A stretch of DNA of 64,000 bases from an uncultured Alphaproteobacteria bacterium. GTDB lineage: Bacteria > Pseudomonadota > Alphaproteobacteria > HIMB59. Where the stretch lies: the NCBI GenBank assembly GCA_902599045.1, contig CACKEA010000003.1, positions 1 to 64,000 of the forward strand, in the 5' to 3' direction. Shown here in pieces: positions 18,115 to 27,445 of the stretch. A model generated the notes under the pieces. That model saw only the letters and a list, made by a program, of their open reading frames with translations. It was not told where the DNA came from and did not search any database. A program made the position numbers and the translations under genes. Numbering within the stretch: position 1 is the stretch's first letter; every line of letters begins with the position of its first letter.

Positions 18115-18987
18115 TTAGAATTGTTTGTTACTGCCTAAAACAATTTTTTTACGAAGAACTGTCTCACGATAAAAAATATATCCTACAGATAATAATATTA
18201 ATGGGCCCCCTAACAATACTTCTCTTGAAAGAAATTCTCCAAAGATAATATATCCAATTAAAAAAGCCCATATTACAGATGTAAAATCTAGAGGTGCTAA
18301 TACAGAAGCATCTGCAAGTTGAAAAGATTTGGAGAGACAAAGCTGTGCCACAAAACCTAAAATGCCGGATGCAATTAAAAGAACCAAATCAAAATTATTA
18401 GGCCAAATCCAATCATCATTAAAAAAGAATAAACTGAATAAAGTAGCAAAAAGTGTAAAAGTCCAAACACTCAATATATTATTATTGGTTAATAGTATTT
18501 TTTTTAAAATTACGACAGCCATTGATAGAAAAATGCTAGCTAAAAGAGGTAAAACAGAATAATTACTAAATAAATTAACATCTGGTTTTAAAATAATAAC
18601 TACACCTATAAAACCCACAATAATTGCAATTACTCTTCTATAACCAATTTTTTCTCCTAAGAAAAAAATTGATAATATTGATATAAAAAAAACTGAGGAG
18701 TAGCTAATAGTTTGCATTTCAATTAATGGTACATACCTTAAGGATATAAAAAATAATGACATGGCAGCGATGCCTACTAGGCCTCTAAAAAAGTGAAGTT
18801 TGTAGTTATTTATAGAAGTGATTTTTAAATTAAAATAAAAAATAACTAAAAACAGTGGAATGAGAGCAAAAAAACTTCTAAAAAAAACTACTTCAAACAG
18901 TGGTAAATTATCTCCAGTAGCTTTGATACACACGCTCATTAAAACAAAAAACAGAACAGAAATTGATTTGTAGATAAATGCTGACAT
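18115..18987 (-). CDS. DMT-family (EamA) inner-membrane transporter
   Basis: 290 residues with about ten hydrophobic helices in two EamA repeats (FFRSFFALIPLF in the first, LDFTSVIWAFLIGYIIFGE in the second). These drug/metabolite transporters often export amino acids, metabolites or S-adenosylmethionine; the substrate cannot be read from sequence. Single gene, divergent from the amidotransferase with a 28-base gap. The C-terminus is short and basic (cytosolic). Confidence 0.85.
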   Translation of the reverse strand: MSAFIYKSISVLFFVLMSVCIKATGDNLPLFEVVFFRSFFALIPLFLVIFYFNLKITSINNYKLHFFRGLVGIAAMSLFFISLRYVPLIEMQTISYSSVFFISILSIFFLGEKIGYRRVIAIIVGFIGVVIILKPDVNLFSNYSVLPLLASIFLSMAVVILKKILLTNNNILSVWTFTLFATLFSLFFFNDDWIWPNNFDLVLLIASGILGFVAQLCLSKSFQLADASVLAPLDFTSVIWAFLIGYIIFGEFLSREVLLGGPLILLSVGYIFYRETVLRKKIVLGSNKQF

Positions 18988-19015
18988 CTAGATAATCTAA
19001 ATATATTAAATATGA

Positions 19016-19801
19016 ATGAATTTACTAATAGTTAATGGATACGATAAAAACGGATGGGGTAAGCTTGCAAAATATAAATTACAACCAATCTGTGAATTTT
19101 ATAGAGATCAATTAAAAAGCATAAATCCAAATATAAAAACTACATTTATTTATCCATCAATGGACTTAAATAAGATATACGAAGAAAACTTCATAAAGTC
19201 ATTTAGGGGAGTAGTATGGACTGGTTCTAGCCTTAATATTTATGACAATACTCGAGAAATAAAAAATCAAATTTCTTTAATGAAAAAAATGTCAGAATTA
19301 AAAATAAATATGTTTGGAAGTTGTTGGGGAATGCAACTTTATACAGTTACAAATAGTGGAGCCGTTAAAAAAAATCCCAAAGGAAGGGAGATCGGGATAG
19401 CCTATAATATCAGCATTAACAATTTTGGTAAGATACACCCAATGTATACTAAAAAACCATCAGTGTTTGATGCTTTTGCCTCTCATGTAGACCATATTTC
19501 TCAAAAACCAAACAATTCAAAAATTCTCTCTGATAATCATTTTTCGATTCAGTCTCTTGTAACTAAAAATTTTTGGGGTACCCAATATCATCCTGAATTT
19601 AATTTTAAATATACTGGTAAAATTCTTAATGCTAGAAAGAGTATTTTACTCAAAGAAAAAATATTCACTAAAAATCAAATTACTAATCTAATCGAGGATT
19701 ACAAAAAACCGAATGTTAATAGCTATAGTCAATCTTTATTAAATGATAACATCCGAAGTAGAGAGTTGAGAAATTGGTTAAATTATTTGAAACATAATTA
19801 A
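19016..19801 (+). CDS. Class I glutamine amidotransferase (stand-alone)
   Basis: 261 residues with a GATase1 domain. Seen: oxyanion strand with VVWTGSSLNIYD, nucleophile elbow FGSCWGMQ (Cys), and the histidine-glutamate pair in GTQYHPEF. So the triad for glutamine hydrolysis is intact. It resembles the lone GMP-synthase-like amidotransferases rather than GuaA, since no synthetase domain follows. The last 60 residues are a helical tail with no recognised domain. Acceptor of the ammonia (or glutamyl) group is unknown. Its end overlaps the convergent LOG gene by four bases. Confidence 0.78.
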   Translation: MNLLIVNGYDKNGWGKLAKYKLQPICEFYRDQLKSINPNIKTTFIYPSMDLNKIYEENFIKSFRGVVWTGSSLNIYDNTREIKNQISLMKKMSELKINMFGSCWGMQLYTVTNSGAVKKNPKGREIGIAYNISINNFGKIHPMYTKKPSVFDAFASHVDHISQKPNNSKILSDNHFSIQSLVTKNFWGTQYHPEFNFKYTGKILNARKSILLKEKIFTKNQITNLIEDYKKPNVNSYSQSLLNDNIRSRELRNWLNYLKHN

Positions 19802-20349
19802 AAGATCTCTTTAAATTCAGTAAGGTTATTACACACTAAAAATAAATCTTTAAAATTTTTGTATGCAAACTTAGCATTCACAACTTTTTTATATTGATTG
19901 ATTATGTCATTCCAATAATTTTCATAATTAAATATTAAACATTTTTTGTTCTTGATTACTCCCAATTGAAGAGCACTTACAACTAAGCTTATTTCCTCAA
20001 TTGTACCTCCTCCTCCAGGTAAGGCTACAAAGCTGTCTGATATTTGTAGAAACTTTTTTTTTCTTTGTTCCATTGTTTTAGTCACATAAATTTTATTAAT
20101 TTTAGAGTGGATTTTTTCACGTTTATCAAGGAAAGAAGGGATAATACCAGTTACATGAGAATTATTTTTTAAAGCTGTGTTAGCTACAACGCCCATCAAT
20201 CCATTATCCCCGCCTCCATAAACAATATCATAATTATTTTGTGCCAAGTATTTAGTTACTGTAACAGCTAATTCTTTAAATTTTTTATTTGATCCATACA
20301 TTGAACCACAGAATACAGCAACTTTATGTTTAGTATTTTTAAAATTCAT
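19798..20349 (-). CDS. LOG family protein (cytokinin riboside 5'-monophosphate phosphoribohydrolase-like)
   Basis: 183 residues with the Rossmann-like LOG/lysine-decarboxylase-like fold. Seen: VFCGSMYGSN near the start, GGGDNGLMG, and the active-site signature PGGGGTIEE. Family members cleave nucleoside monophosphates to base and ribose-5-phosphate. They were once wrongly named lysine decarboxylases. Of normal length; divergent from the chorismate mutase gene with a 29-base gap. Confidence 0.87.
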   Translation of the reverse strand: MNFKNTKHKVAVFCGSMYGSNKKFKELAVTVTKYLAQNNYDIVYGGGDNGLMGVVANTALKNNSHVTGIIPSFLDKREKIHSKINKIYVTKTMEQRKKKFLQISDSFVALPGGGGTIEEISLVVSALQLGVIKNKKCLIFNYENYWNDIINQYKKVVNAKFAYKNFKDLFLVCNNLTEFKEIF

Positions 20350-20378
20350 ATAAATTTAATTTACAGTAATAATCAAAA

Positions 20379-20669
20379 ATGACTAAAAAAAATAATATGG
20401 ATGATCTTAAAAAAGTAAGGAAAGATATTGATAATATTGATAATAAAATTATTGAATTAATTGGAGATAGATTTAAAGAAATTCATAAAGTTACTAAATT
20501 AAAAGAGAGTAAAGATGAAATAATTGACCACGAACGAATTACTCATATTTTGAAATCTGTTCAATCAAAGGCCAAAAGAAATAAAATTGATCCTGAAATT
20601 ATAGTGAGGATATGGCAAATCTTTATTCAAGAGGCTATCAAGCTTGAGTCCTCAAAAATAAAAAAATAA
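20379..20669 (+). CDS. Chorismate mutase, AroQ class
   Basis: 96-residue all-helical protein of the AroQ fold that converts chorismate to prephenate. Seen: an N-terminal helix with RKDIDNIDNKIIELI, a conserved catalytic R at the start of that helix, then KVTKLKES and the C-terminal IWQIFIQEAIKLE. It is a stand-alone enzyme (not fused to prephenate dehydratase or DAHP synthase). Abuts the convergent antiporter gene with no spacer. Confidence 0.88.
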   Translation: MTKKNNMDDLKKVRKDIDNIDNKIIELIGDRFKEIHKVTKLKESKDEIIDHERITHILKSVQSKAKRNKIDPEIIVRIWQIFIQEAIKLESSKIKK

Positions 20670-22352
20670 TTATAACAATACAATTAGCAGCATTATAAAT
20701 AATATTGATATGAGAATTGTTGCTGCAAAACTAGGTGTTGTAACTTTTATATACGATGAATTACTAAATTTATGAGATTTATTTAATATCATTCTGAAAA
20801 AAAACCTTAAATTTTCATAAATAAATTCTGTTAACAAGCCTATTTTTTTAAATAGTGGTTTCCCTATACCGGGGAGCATTTTTCTATAAAACCAATCAGA
20901 GTTTAATACGGTAGATTTAATCTCTGAGGGATAAAGTTTAAATTTAACGAGGAATAGAAACGCAATAATAGCAAAAACTAAAAGTTGAAGCTGACTTATA
21001 ACATGGTCTATCGTATATGGTTGGTACTCAACTGTGTATGGAAGTATCTGATATAAGTATTTAGGAAAAACTCCAATACCAATGCATAAAAAAGCTGAAA
21101 TGCCCATCGCTATAAGCATATTAATGGGTGCTTCTTTCACTTTTGATTTTCTCTCATGCGCAAAAAATGCAAAATAAGGTATCTTTATTCCCGAGTGCTC
21201 TAACACACCTGCAGATGCAAAAAACAATACAAAATAAATTAAAACCATACCCATACCTCCTAAAGAGGACATGATTAAAGACTTCGCTACAAAACCACTA
21301 AACAATGGGAAGGCGGAAATAGACATGGCACCTATGATGCAAAAGATTGTAGTAAAGGGCATGTATTTATATAGACCACCTAATTCTGAAGCTTTTGTAG
21401 TTCCTGCTCTGTATAAAACAGCTCCCATGCTCATAAAAAGTAAGGCTTTATATATGATATGAACAAATGCATGAGCCACTGTTCCATTAAGTGAAAGTTC
21501 CGTTCCGATACCAATACCAACAACCATAAAACCTAATTGGTTATTTAGACTAAAAGATAAAACCCTTCTTAAATCATTTTCAATTACAGCAAAAAAGACA
21601 GGGAACGCTGTCATAATAGCTCCAATCCAAATCAATGAGTCTGTGCCTGGAAATGTTCTGGCTAATGCATAAATAGCTAGTTTTGTTGTAAATGCCGATA
21701 ACGCCACTGTACCCGTAACAGAAGATTCAGGATATGAGTCTTGTAACCAACCATTTAAAAAGGGAAAGGCAGCTTTAATTCCAAAAGCAATAAATATAAA
21801 AATTCCAAAATCTGTAGTTAGGTCTAAAACAGTTAAGTTGTGATTTCCAGTTTGATACAACAACAAACATGCTCCAATTAAAAGCAATACGCCCGAGGAA
21901 ACTTGAATGATCAAATATCTCATGGCTGCGTCTCTTGCTGCTTTAGTATTTCCTGCAAATACTATGAAAACTGAAGTTAGAGCCGTGGCTTCCCACCATA
22001 TAAATAAACTAAAGAAGTCACCAGCATGAAGTGCACCTATCGCTGAACCAGCATAAGCGAGTGTCGCCATATGCTCCATTAAGTTTTTACTATGCCAGCT
22101 AAAAATAATGACTAGAACAGCTGCAATATGAAAAATGATAGAAAAAGGAAAAGTTAAGCTATCTGATTGATAAAATATTAAATTTAATCCAAGTACGTCC
22201 CACTCTAAAAAAGTTCCATAACCATTGAATAATGATAAAGCTGACAAACCAACCGAAAGTAACATTGCAGGGTGTCTAAAATATTGAGGTATTGTTGGTA
22301 ATAAGAATGAAGTAAGTATCATTATTAAACCTGGAATAATGTTACTGATCAT
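20670..22352 (-). CDS. Mrp-type antiporter subunit, NuoN/MrpD-like (third copy)
   Basis: 560 residues, about 14-16 membrane helices, of the proton-antiporter (NuoL/M/N, MrpA/D) family. Seen: the lysine-bearing helix with SAFTTKLAIYALAR and the loop FPFLNGWLQDSYPESS, both typical. A longer C-terminal extension (about residues 430-560) follows the core. It is the last gene of the antiporter operon and overlaps the 77-residue gene by 11 bases. It would form one proton or cation channel of the Mrp complex in the inner membrane. Confidence 0.82.
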   Translation of the reverse strand: MISNIIPGLIMILTSFLLPTIPQYFRHPAMLLSVGLSALSLFNGYGTFLEWDVLGLNLIFYQSDSLTFPFSIIFHIAAVLVIIFSWHSKNLMEHMATLAYAGSAIGALHAGDFFSLFIWWEATALTSVFIVFAGNTKAARDAAMRYLIIQVSSGVLLLIGACLLLYQTGNHNLTVLDLTTDFGIFIFIAFGIKAAFPFLNGWLQDSYPESSVTGTVALSAFTTKLAIYALARTFPGTDSLIWIGAIMTAFPVFFAVIENDLRRVLSFSLNNQLGFMVVGIGIGTELSLNGTVAHAFVHIIYKALLFMSMGAVLYRAGTTKASELGGLYKYMPFTTIFCIIGAMSISAFPLFSGFVAKSLIMSSLGGMGMVLIYFVLFFASAGVLEHSGIKIPYFAFFAHERKSKVKEAPINMLIAMGISAFLCIGIGVFPKYLYQILPYTVEYQPYTIDHVISQLQLLVFAIIAFLFLVKFKLYPSEIKSTVLNSDWFYRKMLPGIGKPLFKKIGLLTEFIYENLRFFFRMILNKSHKFSNSSYIKVTTPSFAATILISILFIMLLIVLL

Positions 22353-22575
22353 AATAGTCCTCTTTTCTCATTAAGAATTTTCTTAACCACTTTCCTAACA
22401 AAACAATAAAAACAAAACTTATAAATCCAAAAAAAGCTGGAAAACCATAAATCTCAGCAAATGAAAAATACTCATGTCTATGGAATGTAAAATCTAAAAG
22501 AATTAAGAGAGCCCCAATAATCAGTATGTACTTTGTAAAACTTTTACCCATACTTTTTAAATCATTCTTCTTCAT
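22342..22575 (-). CDS. Small membrane protein of the Mrp antiporter operon
   Basis: 77 residues, not recognised by family. Two hydrophobic segments are clear (about 17-30 and 42-62), with a positively charged N-terminus and C-terminus (KWLRKFLMRKEDYYDQ), so both ends should be cytosolic. It sits between two MrpD-like genes, with its start right after the upstream stop and its end overlapping the downstream start by 11 bases. Such tight packing suggests an accessory subunit of the complex rather than chance coding. Confidence 0.65.
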   Translation of the reverse strand: MKKNDLKSMGKSFTKYILIIGALLILLDFTFHRHEYFSFAEIYGFPAFFGFISFVFIVLLGKWLRKFLMRKEDYYDQ

Positions 22576-24027
22576 TTAACTCACTATTACTCCACTTACA
22601 TTATTTAAGAAATAGTTTGCATAAAAAAAGAATATTAAACAACTCAATCCAGTAATTACTGGTGGCCAAACAGTTAAAGGAGCTTTCGTTAATTTTACTT
22701 CTCTTCTAGAATTTTGAGTAAATCCTATTACAACTGGTTGTAATAAATAATAAATATTCAAAAGTGAGGATATGCCTAAAATTATAGCAACAATAATAAA
22801 TTCTCTCTCAATAGAACCCATTATTAAATAAAATTTGCTCCATGAACCTATAAATGGAGGAACCCCGATAATTGACAGAGCTCCTAAAGTGTAAGCAAAA
22901 AATATCAATGGTAATTTAAAACCCATACCTTTTAGTTCACTTACCTTTTTAATGTGGGCTGTTACATAAATAGCACCAGCACAAAAAAACAAGGTTATCT
23001 TACCCAGAGCATGAGTAATTATATGAAAGGAAGCTCCTTTTAACGCTAGTGAAGAAGCCAAAGCAGCTCCTAGAATTATATAAGAAAGTTGACTAATAGT
23101 AGAATAAGCTAATCTAGCTTTTAAATCATCTTTTGTAATTGCAATGATACTGGATGCCATAATTGTAAAACATGCTAACCAAACTAACCAATCTGAGCTT
23201 TTTGTTTGAAGCAAGAATTCAGGACCTACTATATAAACAATAACTACAAGAAAGCTAAAAACACCAGCTTTTACAACAGCTACTGCATGAAGTAGAGCAG
23301 AAACTGGAGTTGGTGCCACCATTGCTGCCGGTAACCATCGATGAATTGGCATAATCGCTGCTTTACCAATTCCAAATACAAGCATGGCTATTAGAAGAGA
23401 AAGGTGCTCTGCTGGAAAATGATTTATTAATATTCCTCCATCTTGAAAATCCAGAGTTCCTGTTTCAAGCCAAATCCAAAATATAGCTGGTAAGAAAAAT
23501 ATTAAAGAAGTGCCGACTAAAATCGATAAATAAAGTCGTCCTGCAGATTGTGACTCAGCATTTTGTTTATGTCCAACTAAAGGGAAAGTTGAAAATGTTA
23601 ATATTTCATAAAAAATAAATAAGACTAGAAGATTTCCAGACCAAGCTATTGCCAGTGCAGCATGGATTGCAATAGAATAAAAAATTACAAATCTTGTTTG
23701 ATTTTTTTCACCAGCTCCTCTCATATAACCTATAGTATAAATAGAAGCCAGGATCCAAAGAGATGAGGCTACTAAACTAAAAATAGATCCAAGAGCAGTA
23801 ATTTTAAAAGTAAAATCAACTCCATCAAAAAGTGTAAAAAAAGTTATTTGAAATATTTCGTTATTTTGTATTCCGTGAAAAATTTTTAAACTAACTAAAA
23901 AGGTAATTAGACCACCTATTATACCAAAAGAGTCTCTTAAATTATTACTATATCTACAGACATAAGAAAATAATGCTGCGAATAATGGGGTAATAATACC
24001 CAGTATGATTAAAAAAGAATTACTCAA
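22576..24027 (-). CDS. mnhD: Mrp-type antiporter subunit, MrpD/NuoL-like (second copy)
   Basis: 483 residues with about 14 membrane helices. Seen: YTIGYMRGAGE, FYEILTFSTFPLVGHKQ (glutamate in helix 5), HRWLPAAMVAPTPVSALLHAVAVVKAG (shown here only as the family region; the key lysine is in VVKAG). It starts with TTG sharing four bases (TTGA) with the upstream gene's stop; no ATG fits the family N-terminus. The gene is one of three antiporter-like subunits in this operon. Confidence 0.86.
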   Translation of the reverse strand: MSNSFLIILGIITPLFAALFSYVCRYSNNLRDSFGIIGGLITFLVSLKIFHGIQNNEIFQITFFTLFDGVDFTFKITALGSIFSLVASSLWILASIYTIGYMRGAGEKNQTRFVIFYSIAIHAALAIAWSGNLLVLFIFYEILTFSTFPLVGHKQNAESQSAGRLYLSILVGTSLIFFLPAIFWIWLETGTLDFQDGGILINHFPAEHLSLLIAMLVFGIGKAAIMPIHRWLPAAMVAPTPVSALLHAVAVVKAGVFSFLVVIVYIVGPEFLLQTKSSDWLVWLACFTIMASSIIAITKDDLKARLAYSTISQLSYIILGAALASSLALKGASFHIITHALGKITLFFCAGAIYVTAHIKKVSELKGMGFKLPLIFFAYTLGALSIIGVPPFIGSWSKFYLIMGSIEREFIIVAIILGISSLLNIYYLLQPVVIGFTQNSRREVKLTKAPLTVWPPVITGLSCLIFFFYANYFLNNVSGVIVS

Positions 24028-25520
24028 TTTTGATAACCTGATATTAAATAGTCTGCAGACAAGTTAGAAAATTCTATTATTGGTGATGAATATATTCCAA
24101 AAACAATGATAGAGATTGTAATTATCCATATTGGTAAATAAATATAAGAATCCTCTTTTTCTGATTTAAATTTAATTTCAGAAAACCACATCTGTTCCAC
24201 TATTTTCCAAAAGTATGCAACAGCTAATGCTGAACTTAACGCAACCAAAGCGATTGAAAAATACAACTGGTTTGTGTAAAGAGCTTGAAATAAATACAAT
24301 TTTGAAATAAAGCCATTAGTTAAAGGCAATCCAATTAAAGATAGTCCACAAATTAATAAAGCAAATGAAGTTATTGGGTATTTGTAGCCAAAACCTTTTA
24401 AACTAGTAAGGGTTACCCTATCCTTTTGAAGAATAGCAAAGTAACCAACAGCCATAAACAAACCTCCTTTAATTAAAGCATGGTTAAATATATGAATAAA
24501 ACCTGAAGTAATACCACTATGGTCTTTAAGACTGAAAGCCAGAGTTATATAACCTATCTGAGCAATTGATGAAAATGCCAAAAGTTTTTTTATATCATCT
24601 TGATATATAGCTATCAAAGTTCCGATAAATATAGCGAGTAAAGATAAAGGATATAAAACAAAATCTAAAAATAAGCTTAAGTAACTTGGATATATTATGA
24701 ATACCTCGTACAAAAGTCTCACAAAAAAATAAAGAATTGTTTTTGTAGCTAAAGCAGCCAAAAGAGTTGAAACAGCTGAGGGAGCGTAACTATATGCAGG
24801 GGGTAACCAAATATGGACAGGAAAAATTGCAGCTTTTACCATAAGTCCAATAAGCATAAATGACATTCCGGCAAAAATTGCTAACTGGCCATCAGAATAT
24901 TGAGCCAGCTGAATAATAAGGTCATTCATATTTAACGTTCCTGTCATTGCATAGGCAAAACCAACTCCAATTACATAAAATGTGGCACCGATGGCTCCGA
25001 TAATTAGATAATTAAATGCCGCTAATAACGCTTTTCTATTTTGACCTGCTCCTAATGCGATTAAGGAAATAGAAGCTAAGGCAGATATTTCTAAAAAGAC
25101 AAATAGATTAAAAATATCGTTGGTTAAGATAATCCCGTTTAAACTTCCAATTGCCAACAACCACAAAGAGTAAGCTTTTCCAGAGTCCCTAGAGTCAATT
25201 TCACTTAAAAATATTTTCCTAGAATAAAATGTAGATATCAATACAAAAATTGAAAACAACAATTGAAGCCCAATGTTGACTCCATCTATTTTGAAAGAGA
25301 TCCCCCATGGTGGTTCCCAGTTTCCAAACTCATAAATTATCAAACCTGAAATAGAAATTTCTTTTAGAAGGTGTAAAGATAATACCAAATGTAAAACTAA
25401 AGTGACAAGTGAGATGATCCAGGGCCATATTTTTGATGGTATGAAAGCAATTATTGCTGAAATTAGTAGAGGTAAAACCACTACTAATGCAGCAGCATCG
25501 TCTAAAAATATATTAAACAT
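24024..25520 (-). CDS. mnhD: Mrp-type antiporter subunit D
   Basis: 498 residues, about 14 membrane helices. Seen: FVFLEISALASISLIALG (conserved Glu in helix 5), WLPPAYSYAPSAVST with the following LATKTILYF lysine helix, and HIFNHALIKGGLF late in the protein. This is the canonical MrpD position, directly after mnhC with no spacer. It would exchange Na+ (or K+/Ca2+) for protons as part of the hetero-oligomeric Mrp complex. Confidence 0.9.
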   Translation of the reverse strand: MFNIFLDDAAALVVVLPLLISAIIAFIPSKIWPWIISLVTLVLHLVLSLHLLKEISISGLIIYEFGNWEPPWGISFKIDGVNIGLQLLFSIFVLISTFYSRKIFLSEIDSRDSGKAYSLWLLAIGSLNGIILTNDIFNLFVFLEISALASISLIALGAGQNRKALLAAFNYLIIGAIGATFYVIGVGFAYAMTGTLNMNDLIIQLAQYSDGQLAIFAGMSFMLIGLMVKAAIFPVHIWLPPAYSYAPSAVSTLLAALATKTILYFFVRLLYEVFIIYPSYLSLFLDFVLYPLSLLAIFIGTLIAIYQDDIKKLLAFSSIAQIGYITLAFSLKDHSGITSGFIHIFNHALIKGGLFMAVGYFAILQKDRVTLTSLKGFGYKYPITSFALLICGLSLIGLPLTNGFISKLYLFQALYTNQLYFSIALVALSSALAVAYFWKIVEQMWFSEIKFKSEKEDSYIYLPIWIITISIIVFGIYSSPIIEFSNLSADYLISGYQN

Positions 25521-25883
25521 TTATTTATCTGTCTTTAACTCCAAAGACTGTATTTCTTTTTCTTCGATTGTTTCGTAGTTCCTGTAGATCTGTAGCACTA
25601 ACGCTAATCCTAGTGCTGAAGTTGCAACACCAACCACAATAGCAGTCAGTATTAAGACATGTGGTAATGGATTTGAATAAGCATTTTCCATTTTTGTTAA
25701 AATAGGAGCTGTTCCGTCTAAGACTTTTGCGAGTGATACAAAAAATACAAAAACTGCAGTTTGAAAAATTGCTAAGCCAACTACCTTTTTTAAATAGTTT
25801 TGACTCGTGATAATTATAAATAAGCCACCAACCATCAGTAATATAAAGGCGAAATGGTTCCAAAAATAAATAAAGTTACTCAT
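25521..25883 (-). CDS. mnhC: Mrp-type antiporter subunit C
   Basis: 120 residues from the ATG that shares the eight bases ATGAGTAA with the mnhB stop; a possible start 13 codons further upstream would lie deeper in mnhB and is less likely. Three membrane helices, NuoK-like. Seen: LPHVLILTAIVVGVATSALGLAL, the NuoK/MrpC signature region (here split by name only: PHVLILTAIVVG and ALGLAL). Works with MrpD in the membrane complex. Confidence 0.9.
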   Translation of the reverse strand: MSNFIYFWNHFAFILLMVGGLFIIITSQNYLKKVVGLAIFQTAVFVFFVSLAKVLDGTAPILTKMENAYSNPLPHVLILTAIVVGVATSALGLALVLQIYRNYETIEEKEIQSLELKTDK

Positions 25884-26313
25884 TAATCTCTCCAAAAGAA
25901 GCGAAGGAGTGATATAAGGCAATCATTACTGTTGCAACAGTCATACCTACTCCTAGTTCAACTAATATAATGCCTATATGTTGACCAGTTGAAGGGTCTG
26001 ATGACAAAACATTATAATCTAAGTACATACCATCAAGAAGAATTGAAACTATTCCAACGCCTGCATATAACAAAACACCAACACACATTAAATATCGATT
26101 AATCATTATCGGAACTAAAGTTTCACCTTTTGAAAGCCCAAATATCATTGAATATAAAATAAAAGCAGCCGCCACTATTACTCCTGCCTGAAATCCTCCT
26201 CCTGGTCCATAGTCACCATGGAATTGCACGTAAAGTCCAAATATAATAATTGGAGCAAAAAGAATTTTACTCACGACACTTAATACTGGACTAGATGAAA
26301 TTTTATCTCTCAT
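25876..26313 (-). CDS. mnhB: Mrp-type antiporter subunit B
   Basis: 145 residues, four membrane helices. Seen: FHGDYGPGGGFQAGV (the conserved glycine-rich loop of MrpB) and LDYNVLSSDPSTGQHIG near the C-terminus. Overlaps the preceding gene by 11 bases and the next by 8, so the operon is translationally coupled. No abnormality. Confidence 0.92.
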   Translation of the reverse strand: MRDKISSSPVLSVVSKILFAPIIIFGLYVQFHGDYGPGGGFQAGVIVAAAFILYSMIFGLSKGETLVPIMINRYLMCVGVLLYAGVGIVSILLDGMYLDYNVLSSDPSTGQHIGIILVELGVGMTVATVMIALYHSFASFGEINE

Positions 26314-26875
26314 TTTTTTTATTATTTTTCTTAAAGTTTGTTTTACGATTAAGAGTGTTACTAGTTAACAAGGCTATAACACCTAGGCCTGCAGTAAATA
26401 TAACAATTGTTTCTCCAAGAGTATCAAAACCCCTATAACTAGCTAAAATATTAGTTACGACATTTGGTATGTGAAAAAAGTCTTTACTTTCCTTAAGGTA
26501 CTCTGGAACTACATGAAGATGGATTGGAGCATTTGGATCTCCTAGTAATGGGAGATTAGCAATTATGATAATCAATATTAGTGATATCGATACTGCTAGG
26601 ATAATGCTAGGAAATAAATTTATTAATTTATTTTTTTTTCCCTCAGGTAATTTTGCAGCAGCCATTACCATTAAAATAGTTGATATACCAGACCCCACAG
26701 CCGCTTCTGTAAATGCTACATCAACTGCATCTAAATTTACGTAAATAGCGGAACAAAGCAAAGTAAATGCTCCAGTAAGAGCTACCACGCTTATTAATGA
26801 TGTAGTTTTAAAAATAAAAAAGGTTGTTACTAGTAACAGGGAAATTAAGAAAAAATTAATTAATAAAAAGTTCAT
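26303..26875 (-). CDS. Mrp/Mbh subunit with DUF4040 and MbhE-type domains (replaces the C-terminal part of MrpA)
   Basis: 190 residues with about five membrane helices. The first part has DAVDVAFTEAAVGSGIST, the DUF4040/MbhD signature that in Bacillus-type systems is the C-terminal region of MrpA. The second part has SYRGFDTLGETIVIFTAGLG, the MbhE/MrpA-terminal motif. Thus the small C-terminal MrpA domains are a separate gene here, and no full-length MrpA is present. Overlaps its neighbours at both ends (ATGA with mnhG). Confidence 0.85.
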   Translation of the reverse strand: MNFLLINFFLISLLLVTTFFIFKTTSLISVVALTGAFTLLCSAIYVNLDAVDVAFTEAAVGSGISTILMVMAAAKLPEGKKNKLINLFPSIILAVSISLILIIIIANLPLLGDPNAPIHLHVVPEYLKESKDFFHIPNVVTNILASYRGFDTLGETIVIFTAGLGVIALLTSNTLNRKTNFKKNNKKNER

Positions 26876-27186
26876 TTTTTATTTTTTCCTTTTGGCTTAT
26901 GCCCTGACTCATGAGCAAATAAAGCTATGGCATGGCCTGTTACAGGGCTGGTGAATATTAAAAAGATAGGAATCAATAATAGTTTAAGGCTTAATAAACT
27001 AAAACCTGAATAAATTATTAAAGCTAAGACTATAAAACCTGATCCTAGTGTATCAATTAGGCCGGCAGCGTGAATTCGACTAAATACATCAGGTAACTTT
27101 ATCAAGCCTAAACTCCCAGATAAAATAAAGAAGCAACCTATTGCTAATAAGATAAGAGTGATCAATTCAATATAATTATAAGACAT
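26872..27186 (-). CDS. mnhG: Mrp-type antiporter subunit G
   Basis: 104 residues with three membrane helices. Seen: GSLGLIKLPDVFSRIHAAG, the diagnostic MrpG region (LPDxxxRxHAA), and a C-terminal SPVTGHAIA. The C-terminus is basic. Overlaps mnhF by 11 bases and the next gene by 4. Confidence 0.93.
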   Translation of the reverse strand: MSYNYIELITLILLAIGCFFILSGSLGLIKLPDVFSRIHAAGLIDTLGSGFIVLALIIYSGFSLLSLKLLLIPIFLIFTSPVTGHAIALFAHESGHKPKGKNKK

Positions 27187-27445
27187 TACTTTTTTTCCTT
27201 TTTATTTTGTAATACCTAAGTATTGCTATGGTGCCTAAAAAATTCAAAAGTATGTACATCAAAGAAATATCTACAAAATCAGGCCTTTCAAATGCAAAAC
27301 CATGAACACTAATGCCTATCGCTATAATAGTCCCAATGCTTGATATAGATAATATTCTGTCAAAAGGAGTTGGACCTTTGATTGCTCGAACTAAGCATAA
27401 TGCTACAGAGACCCCCAAAACAGTTAATGTTGCAAAAAAGATCAT
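27176..27445 (-). CDS. mnhF: Mrp-type antiporter subunit F
   Basis: 89 residues, three membrane helices. Seen: RAIKGPTPFDRILS (MrpF signature, GPTxxDR) and ISLMYILLNFLGTIA. Its start shares four bases (ATGA) with the mnhE stop. Normal length. Confidence 0.93.
   Translation of the reverse strand: MIFFATLTVLGVSVALCLVRAIKGPTPFDRILSISSIGTIIAIGISVHGFAFERPDFVDISLMYILLNFLGTIAILRYYKIKRKKSNVL

Noticed and set aside
25525-25863. Second minus-strand open frame (112 codons) inside mnhC
   Set aside because: Out-of-frame product of mnhC rich in Cys, Trp and Ser without membrane pattern; mnhC itself has the family motifs.
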